A DNA stretch of 26,246 bases from Funneliformis mosseae (Eukaryota > Glomeromycota > Glomeromycetes > Glomerales > Glomeraceae), in NCBI GenBank assembly GCA_910592005.1, contig CAJVPP010000792.1, positions 1-26,246 of the forward strand. Direction: 5' to 3'. The stretch's first letter is position 1. Each line of letters opens with the position of its first letter. Positions 18,815 to 26,246 of this stretch are shown in pieces. The notes below the pieces were generated by a model that saw only the letters and a program-made list of their open reading frames with translations, had not been told where the DNA came from and did not search any database. Made by a program: the position numbers and the translations under genes.

Positions 18815-20820
18815 ATGCCAAAAAAAACTGAAAGAAAGAATACTAACCATGGTCTTTTTGCATTGCCTATATCTGACAAATTACCAAAAAAGAAACAAAA
18901 TACTCTGCAAACTTCAGACAACGACCTCTCTCTTACTTATGCAAAGGAACCTCTTGTAACTGTCCTTCCAGAAGAGACCAGCACTATGGAAGTCGACCCA
19001 GTTGAAGAAAGTTCGTCCAATAACCTCGACAAAGGAAAAAGTCCTGAAATCATTTCCTCAACTTTCATAACTTCTGAAATAACTGCGCCTATACCAACAG
19101 TTAATGTCGACGAGTCTTTTGACGCGTCAGAAAATCTTTTAGATACTTTAATCATTGGCTTTGATGCTTTCTCATCACAAGTCACAAAATTTTTTGCCTA
19201 CATCCAAATGGATAAATTCCTTGGCCTAAACTCCCAATTGAAGATCTCAAAGATTACCGATTTGTACTATAATAAATATAACTCATTTATCATTACTACA
19301 AAAGGAAAACATCCTACTAAGCACAATCAGACTATTATCAAAGTTGCCTTTTTGGACAAAATTGAATGTGATGAATTTTGTAAATACAAATCTCCCGATA
19401 TGGTTGATATCACATTCCAACCCTTTAACATAAAAAAATCTGCGTCTTACATATCCGATTAGTCAATCACAGTAACAAAAATCCCTTTAGATGCCACAGA
19501 AACTAGACTACGAAAATTATTTTCTAAATTTAGTAATATCGTCCATTTTGTTATGGAAACAAAAAACTTTGACAACGAGTCACAATTACTTTTGATGAAA
19601 ATACTAATTTCGAAGAATTAAAAAAAGGAGATGGGATTTATCTCCTTAACAATATGATCCGATTCCATCCCTGCAGCCTATCTAGAACTGAAATTCAAAC
19701 TCGCTCTGCATTCTCAGTGAAACTAACAAATCTCCCTCGTAATATTACACCACATGACCTCTAAGATATTGGAAACATGATCTCTACTACTGCGTGGATT
19801 ATCTTCAGAGCCCGTTCAAACTATAATTATTTACAACACGCTTATTTTTACTTCTTCAATAAAGAAGACACCCTGGATACTCTAGGAATAAAAAATTTAA
19901 CTTTTAACAACAAAAAATTAGAATGGACTGACCCAAAAGCCAAACTTTGTGCAATCTGTTCTTCCGCATATCACAATGTATCTACCTGTTCCAGACGTTG
20001 ATAATCCTCCAAGGACTGAAATATGCAAAATCTTTACCAGCAATTTCAACCAGCTTAATTTAATAACTACACAGCACTAAAACATAATCCTATACGAGGC
20101 GCTATTCGCGAAAACATCACATTCGCTCATATTGCTAAAATTCCTTAACAAATCATCAATCCTCAAGAAGGACCAAAAAGGAGACCCCTCCTCCTTCACC
20201 ACCAAAAACCAAACCTTATGTTTCTTCTTCCAATAACCCCTCTTATGAAAACAAAAATTTATGATAGGTAGACGAACCAATTGATGAGTTCATGAAAACT
20301 GAAATCCTCTCTACATCAAAATTAAATAATGGTACAGCAAAAGGCAGTTCGATTCACAATCCAGACTTTAAACAGTTTATTACCTCTTAACTTACATCAA
20401 TTTCCAATGCTCTCTCTGACCTTTGTGTCAAATTTAAATTTTCGCAACAACATCTTGCTATAGTTGAAAATACCCTTCACATTAAAGTCATCACTCCTAC
20501 TGAGGCAGATGACTTTAATAATAACTTACTTGATACTGCCTCTGAAGCAGAAAAAAATATTCACACATCAACACTATCTTTGTACAGCCCATTTACAAAA
20601 GCAATCTAATGAACAGTTAGTCCTTATCTGTCAAAAATAACAACAAAGAATCTCACAATTCACTCCCATATTTAATAAGTTACTTAGATCCTGTCATGAT
20701 CTCCAATCTACACTCCTTAACAAAAACATCCTCAACAAACATGATACACAAATTTTCGAACCATTAACTGAAAACTTTAACAAAGCAATTGAACACTGCA
20801 TTGGCAGCTTCCCAAATTAA
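18815..20820 (+). pseudogene. LINE ORF1, RRM-like segments and CCHC zinc knuckle
   Basis: ORF1 supplies the nucleic-acid chaperone of the retrotransposon particle. It starts MPKKTERKNTNHG and is open for 215 codons to a TAG at 19460-19462. The same frame continues (ITVTKIPLDATETRLRKLF), an RRM-like beta-alpha start. A frameshift near 19575 is followed by VTITFDENTNFEELKKGDG and a second RRM-like start, FSVKLTNLPRNITPHDL. There is a stop at 19765. A knuckle CAICSSAYHNVSTC (C-x2-C-x4-H-x4-C, about 19949-19990) closes the 19777-20001 piece. The remainder (20002-20820) is Gln- and Ser-rich with more stops; QFITS.LTSISNALSDLCVKF suggests a helical tail. The RRM call is from pattern only. Confidence 0.7.
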
Positions 20821-20834
20821 TTTTAATTGTATCA

Positions 20835-23800
20835 TGATTACTATCCTTACAATATACAATACTAATACTCTTAGTTCTCATACTCCATCAATACCAAATC
20901 TTAGAATTACCACCCATAACGTTCATTCTTTAAATAATCAAACAAAATAAAATTATTTTTTTTCCTTATATTCAGTAAATCAATTTGACATCATAAGCCT
21001 ACAAGAAACTAATTTCAAAGGAATATCATTCATTTTTAATCGTGACTTTTCAACATTTACTACTTTTTTTAGCAATAACTATAACTCCTGATCAATTGGA
21101 ACTGGTGTTAGCCTCTCTTTCAGCCCCTTCATCGCTAAGCACATTTTCACTCATGACTTCATATTAAACAGAATTATTTATACAAAACTCCAATTTGCCA
21201 ACAAATAAAAATTATTAGTCATTGATTGTTATATCTCGTCAACCAACCCTCCTACAGACGTCACAAAACAATCTATTGTCCTTTAAAATGATTATTAGAT
21301 GATGCCATAAAAAATGACTTGCATATTATTCTCATAGGAGATTTAAATGCTGATATAGACCATAGCAAAAACTCTTCTTTTAATTTAAATTTTGTCAATT
21401 CTCTTAACAATTATGATTTATATGATGCGTTCAATATCTAATTCAAAGAAAAGCGTACATTATACCCATTCTGTATTACTAAGTATTCCTCATTCAAGAT
21501 TGACTATATCTATATGACACCTGAATTAGCGCTTAATATACTCAACTGTAAAATTGTACAAACGGATTCTTCCATATCAGACCATCACATTGTATCAACA
21601 AAGCTTATTAACTTCTTAAAATACTCGACTTCTATAAGAAAAAGTCCTGTCAAAACTTCCTTCAACTTTAACTTGATAGATGACTTGAAATAGTCCAAAT
21701 TCAGAGATAACTTGGACAATAATTTGACTTCTAATGTGTTGAAACATATTTTACCCATTACCATCTGATCCCAAAGTCTTCTTAATTCTTCTTGGGATTT
21801 TTTTCAAGACACTCTTATCTCTGTGGCAAAAAAGTGTATTCCAATTAACAAGTCAAAAAATTTTCACTCGTCAAAAAAACCAGTCGCCCTATCTAAGATC
21901 TACAATAACATTAAATTACTCCATCGTTTCGATAAAACTACAAAAAAATGTCTGAAAGACCTAATTGTACATGATAAATGGAATAACTTTTACTCACAAT
22001 TTTTACAGCTTGCTCACGCTAATAGTTTAAACGCTATTCCTTTAAATAGACCTCCTCACGTAGATATGATTAACACCGTCCTCTCAGATATCAAACTTCT
22101 TCTAGCTAGCCTTAAAATAAAGGCAGAACAGCGTGAACAATTTTAAGCTTAAGAGTATTCAAGATGCTCTGGACGCTTGTATAAAAGACTACAAACACAA
22201 TCCATTTCAGATGATTGACTTAGTCCTTAATCGCAGAAAAACAACCATCATATTGGATAGATGTTTTGATAATATGTCTTCACATCGTCACTTACTTTTT
22301 GAAGAACAGGATGTAAAAAAAGAAGTTGCTAGACATTTCCAACAGGTTGCAGGCACCATACATTGTACCAAAGTGATACCAGAGGAATGGATCTCTACGT
22401 ATGCCTCATTAGACTCAATTGACTCTAGCATTTACAGCAATCTGATGTCCTTACCTTCTACAGATGAATGGTATAGAATGATTGATCAACTTCCAAACAA
22501 TAAAGCCCTGGTCTCTCAAAAATCTCAAATGAAATGTTAAAACATTTAGGTCCAATCACAAAAAAATGCTTATAGTATATTATTTGTGGCTATCTGCAAA
22601 TTTCATCAATACCTTACCGTTGGAATCTGACATATATATACCCGATCCTTAAACTGAAACCATAGAAATATGATTTAAATAATACCCGTCCAATAACCCT
22701 ACTAGAAAGCGCTCAGAAAGCTTTTGTTTGACTATTAAATATACAGCTTACTGACATCTTTGTTTAACACAACATTCTCAAAGAATATAACTTTGCGGGT
22801 TTACCTTTCAAATCCACCTTCGATCCCATACATCTTTTTGATAATATTAAACAGAGTGCTGTTTATAATAACACAGAATTATGGGTTCTTTTAAAAGATA
22901 TATCTAAAGCATATGATCGCGTAAATGTTTTCACTCTCGCTACAGCTTTAGCAAGATTAAGACTTCCATACAAATTCACCTAAACAATACTGAGACTTTT
23001 TCTTCCAAGATTTAACCAAGTCTTCACAGCTTATGGCAATTCTGATACATATCTGATGCATTCAGAAATTGATCAAGGTGAAGTTATATCACCACTTTTG
23101 TGATGTATATATTACGATCCGCTATTATGCGCCATCAACAATTCTCAACATAGTTTTGTTACAGAAGTCGATTGGCATCCTGATGCCTGTCTTCCCTTTA
23201 CTAATAATTCTCATCTCAAGATCCCTGCACTTGCTTATATGAACGATACTCTCTGGCTTGCTAAATCCAGAGAAGATCTAACAAATATTACATCTATTGC
23301 CAATAGTTTCTTCGATTTTAATGATATACAAGTGAATTGGTCGAAATCAGAACTGCTAGTCAACACTTCCCAATAGAGTCCTTTCGAAATTATTTATAAT
23401 AATACTATATGGTCAATCAATGCGCTATCTCCTAAAGCTAGTGTTCGTTACTTAGGTGTTTAGATCTTACTCAAGTCTAACAAAAGTTTTATTTACAGTC
23501 AAATACATAGTGAAATTAAAAAAGCCATCACCATTATGAAGCATAAATGCCTGACAGATTTGCAACTAATATATATCTTTAATACCGTTCTTCTCCTAAG
23601 AATTGAGTACAGATCACAACTCACATTACCGTTTGAAATACAATGTAAAAGCTTTGTTGCTACATACATCGCCTTTGTCAAAAAAAAACTCAAGCTCTCC
23701 AGATACACCCCAACGGATCTATTCCATTCACATTACTTCTACAATCTAACCTTCCTGTATTAGAGATTAATACAGAATTTCAGTAATGCTCTGTTACAGA

Positions 23801-25970
23801 TGTCTAATGAAACAAATATACTAGGAAGATCCTTTCATTTACATACCCTTCACCTTCAACAAAAAGAATGGTTCTTTAAGAACCCTCTGATCTATTGGCT
23901 ATTCACAAAAACAATACGATCTGATGATTGGCTCCTTTCTCTTCTATGTGACCTCAAAATTATGAAACTAGAACTTAATGTACCTGTAACTTTATCCAAC
24001 AGAATTCTAGGAGGAATATTCCCTATTTCTGAATTATTTAACTATGATTACAGAAAGCATGCTCATGGGCTACGAAAGTTTTCCATACTTTTTATAGAGT
24101 AACTCACCAACTACCAAGGAAACTATATATTCACATTTCGTGATCTGAACACTATCACCAATTCTGTTACCCGTAGTTTTCAAATTGCAAATTGGTTTAA
24201 AGCCTTAGAATCAAGTCTAAATCCTGATCAAGACAGATTACTTTCACCTGCATTTAATTTTAAACACAAGTCTTGCTATGGCTACTCAATCACTCCTCCT
24301 ACCTATTCTCGTTAAATACCCAAATTTGCAGTTGGTTGGCACACTGCGGTCAATTATTTTATCATAGGAAGAATTATAAAGATTAATCATGACACCATAC
24401 ATCTGAGACATCACATACCTTCAATTGGTTCTGAAAATATGACAATCCTCGAGCCTTGTGTCCATTGCTGCTTTCATTAGACTACAACCACTAAATTCAG
24501 AAGGCCTTATAACAGTTGTTGTTTCATGTTACCTATCTCCCTTTGTGCAAAAATTTCTATAGCGAAAAACATTAATTGTATCAATCGACTCTACAGTGTT
24601 CTTTTCAATAGTGTACTTTATGAACTTGCCCTAACATGTTTTCTGAAAAATAACAACTAAAGTCTATTTGTAGCTCCAAGAAGTTTTGCTGCGCCTTCCT
24701 TTGATAATTTATTTGACAAATATCTGTCACCTCCCTATAATTCACAGTTACTAATCATATCTCGATCCTTTTCTTCTTCTTCTGTTCTTAAATTCTACAT
24801 AGATGGATCTCTGAAAGACTTAGGTCTTCCCACAATAAAAATGGGTATCGCCTGACTTCAGACTCACCAAAGTTTACCAATAATTTTCTTTTCTTCAGCT
24901 TTTACATTTCCTTTTCCTTCCTCGTCATTACCTGAATTCACAGCTATTTTTACTGCCTTACTTACAGCCTCACCATCCTGTAATATTACTTTTTATACTG
25001 ATTCAGCAGTCATCATCTTTCAGTTCAACAAATATAAGTTCCTTCTCACAAAAGCTTCCACCGTTCGCCTGCTCTCAAAATTAATAATTATTTGCACTGG
25101 TCTTATTTTTTTGATATAATGGATACTCACAACCTCACAGTTAAAATGATTAAAGTTAAAGCTCACACTGATAACATATTCAACAACAAAGTTGACGCTT
25201 TGATAAAATCCAATTTAAATATCACAGCCCTTTAACTATATATAAACAATGCATCTCAATGCTATTTTATACATAATAATGCCTTAGTGCTAATACTTAT
25301 CAGACAATTTTGCAAAGAATTGTTCTGTGAATGTTCTCTTTCCTGGTTACTTCAACTCTCTGTCCTTGCAAAACATTCAATGCTTTATCAAATTAACTGG
25401 TTTGCCACTCCTCATACTCAATGACAACATAGCAATACAATCTACCTTTTACTCTACCTCCTTTATTAGAAGAACAAAATATCAACATCTTCTTAAAATG
25501 TTACCAACTTTAGAGATTCTCAAATTAAGACATCCTTCTATATATGACCATTTGCTTTTGTGCCTCAAATGTAACGCCGCTGACGAAAACTTTTATCACA
25601 TATGAATGTATCCTACTGTCAATTACAAAATGAAAAAGATAATTCAACAATCAAAAACTTATTTAAAAGATATAATCTATGCACATGATTATGAAATTGA
25701 GCAGTTGAACGTATGGTTGCTTGATACTTATAACACTTCTGAATTTTTTGCTCTTATTAGAGGCATAGTTCCAGTACTCCTCTTTAAATTCTTTCTAAAG
25801 AAATTTTCATCCTAAAGTTTGGCTTTAGCTGCCTATTCTTCTTTCATGCATCTAATCTTTGAACTCATACAAAACGTTTGGCGTGACCGTTGTCAACTTG
25901 TGCATGATTTTGAAAAATCTTCTAATATTACTCTTAATTCTAAGGCTGCCAATTTTGTCACATAAGATTA
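20835..25970 (+). pseudogene. LINE ORF2: AP endonuclease, reverse transcriptase, RNase H
   Basis: The endonuclease has NVHSLN, the catalytic SLQETN (Glu codon 21005-21007), GDLNAD (21337-21354) and ISDHH (21575-21589). The thumb/finger linker (21823-22540) is frameshifted at about 22140. The RT has SKISNEMLKHLG, NTRPITLLESAQKAF (22681), motif A LLKDISKAYD (22891-22917), motif B DQGEVISPLL (23070-23100) and motif C YMNDT (23236-23250), where the first catalytic Asp is Asn. RNase H has FYIDGS (Asp 24802-24804), E.TAI.TAL (Glu 24934-24936) and YTDS (Asp from 25000). A C-terminal Cys-His finger CLKCNAADENFYH lies at 25561-25599, followed by a TGA where the short copy has TGG. More than a dozen stops and several frameshifts break it, so it cannot mobilise itself. 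Confidence 0.85.
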
Positions 25971-26246
25971 TGATTTATTTTCTAATCCCTCCGCTCATTC
26001 TTTTAGCTCTCCTCCAATATCTTCGATAGTACAGATGGGATCTCATTGGTCAAATTTTTGGTGCAGTAGTGGCCTCGCCCTCTTCACTTTCTTACGTATA
26101 TTTACTCAAAATATGATTTTTCTAGCTTAGGTTATAAAATGATTTTGGAGAAGTACAGGGTTGGTCTTCTATAGTTTTAATTTTAGATTAGTTCTTTATG
26201 AGATTTTTGTAATTTCTTTTGATTTGTACTTTATTTTATTTTACTT

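Larger units (their letters stand above)
18749..26246 (+). mobile_element. nearly full-length LINE (APE-RT-RNase H non-LTR retrotransposon)
   Basis: The element starts directly after the poly(A) of the short copy and runs past the right edge; comparison with that copy suggests only about 40-60 bases of tail are missing. ORF1 occupies about 18815-20820 and ORF2 about 20835-25970. The ORF2 order of AP endonuclease, reverse transcriptase, RNase H and C-terminal Cys-His finger is that of R1/I/Tad-type elements. Both ORFs carry many stops and several frameshifts, so the copy is dead. Confidence 0.88.

Noticed and set aside
18937..19185. 82-codon - frame opposite LINE ORF1
   Set aside because: Lies antisense within ORF1, whose + strand protein is explained by the element.
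1..26246. CRISPR array, tRNA or rRNA genes, bacterial operons
   Set aside because: No regularly spaced repeats, no cloverleaf or rRNA core sequence, and genes with spliceosomal introns: a eukaryotic region.

Overview
This is a very AT-rich, intron-bearing eukaryotic window, most likely from an arbuscular mycorrhizal fungus close to Rhizophagus (Glomeromycotina). The reasons are short T-rich introns with GT..AG ends, homopolymer-rich spacers, heavy transposon decay, and protein styles I associate with that group. The species is an inference; no marker gene in the window proves it.

Left part (about 0.7-8.5 kb): a head-to-tail array of one unusual gene family on the + strand. The encoded protein has a short conserved N-terminal region with an (S/A)HLVGG-type motif, then a full ubiquitin domain ending in RLRGG. 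A Cys/Trp-rich linker follows, and then a C-terminal domain that reads as a PARP-like ADP-ribosyltransferase ([14 protein letters not shown]-(Y/F)-WISP). Two copies are intact (4477-5602 and 7225-8515). Each has one phase-1 intron exactly in front of the catalytic exon. At least five more copies or fragments between 733 and 6360 are at different stages of decay. One stretch between the copies holds the N-terminal part of a foreign gene on the - strand that may be Fanzor/TnpB-like.

Middle (8.8-11.8 kb, - strand): a complete 17-exon PGM2-type phosphopentomutase/phosphoglucomutase. It converges on the last ubiquitin-ART gene and contains an 8-nt micro-exon. From 11.8 to 12.8 kb the sequence is AT-only or T-rich spacer.

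Right part (12.8-26.2 kb): a transposon graveyard. It holds a decayed retropepsin gene (- strand) and a 3.5-kb DNA transposon with matching terminal inverted repeats and a broken transposase-like gene. Next come a residual LINE tail, a short internally deleted LINE copy, and a nearly full-length LINE. The last has ORF1 with RRM-like segments and a CCHC knuckle, and ORF2 with AP endonuclease, reverse transcriptase and RNase H. This LINE is riddled with stops and runs off the right edge. Its RT catalytic box reads YMND instead of YxDD.

The most interesting content is the ubiquitin-ADP-ribosyltransferase fusion family and its birth-and-death array.
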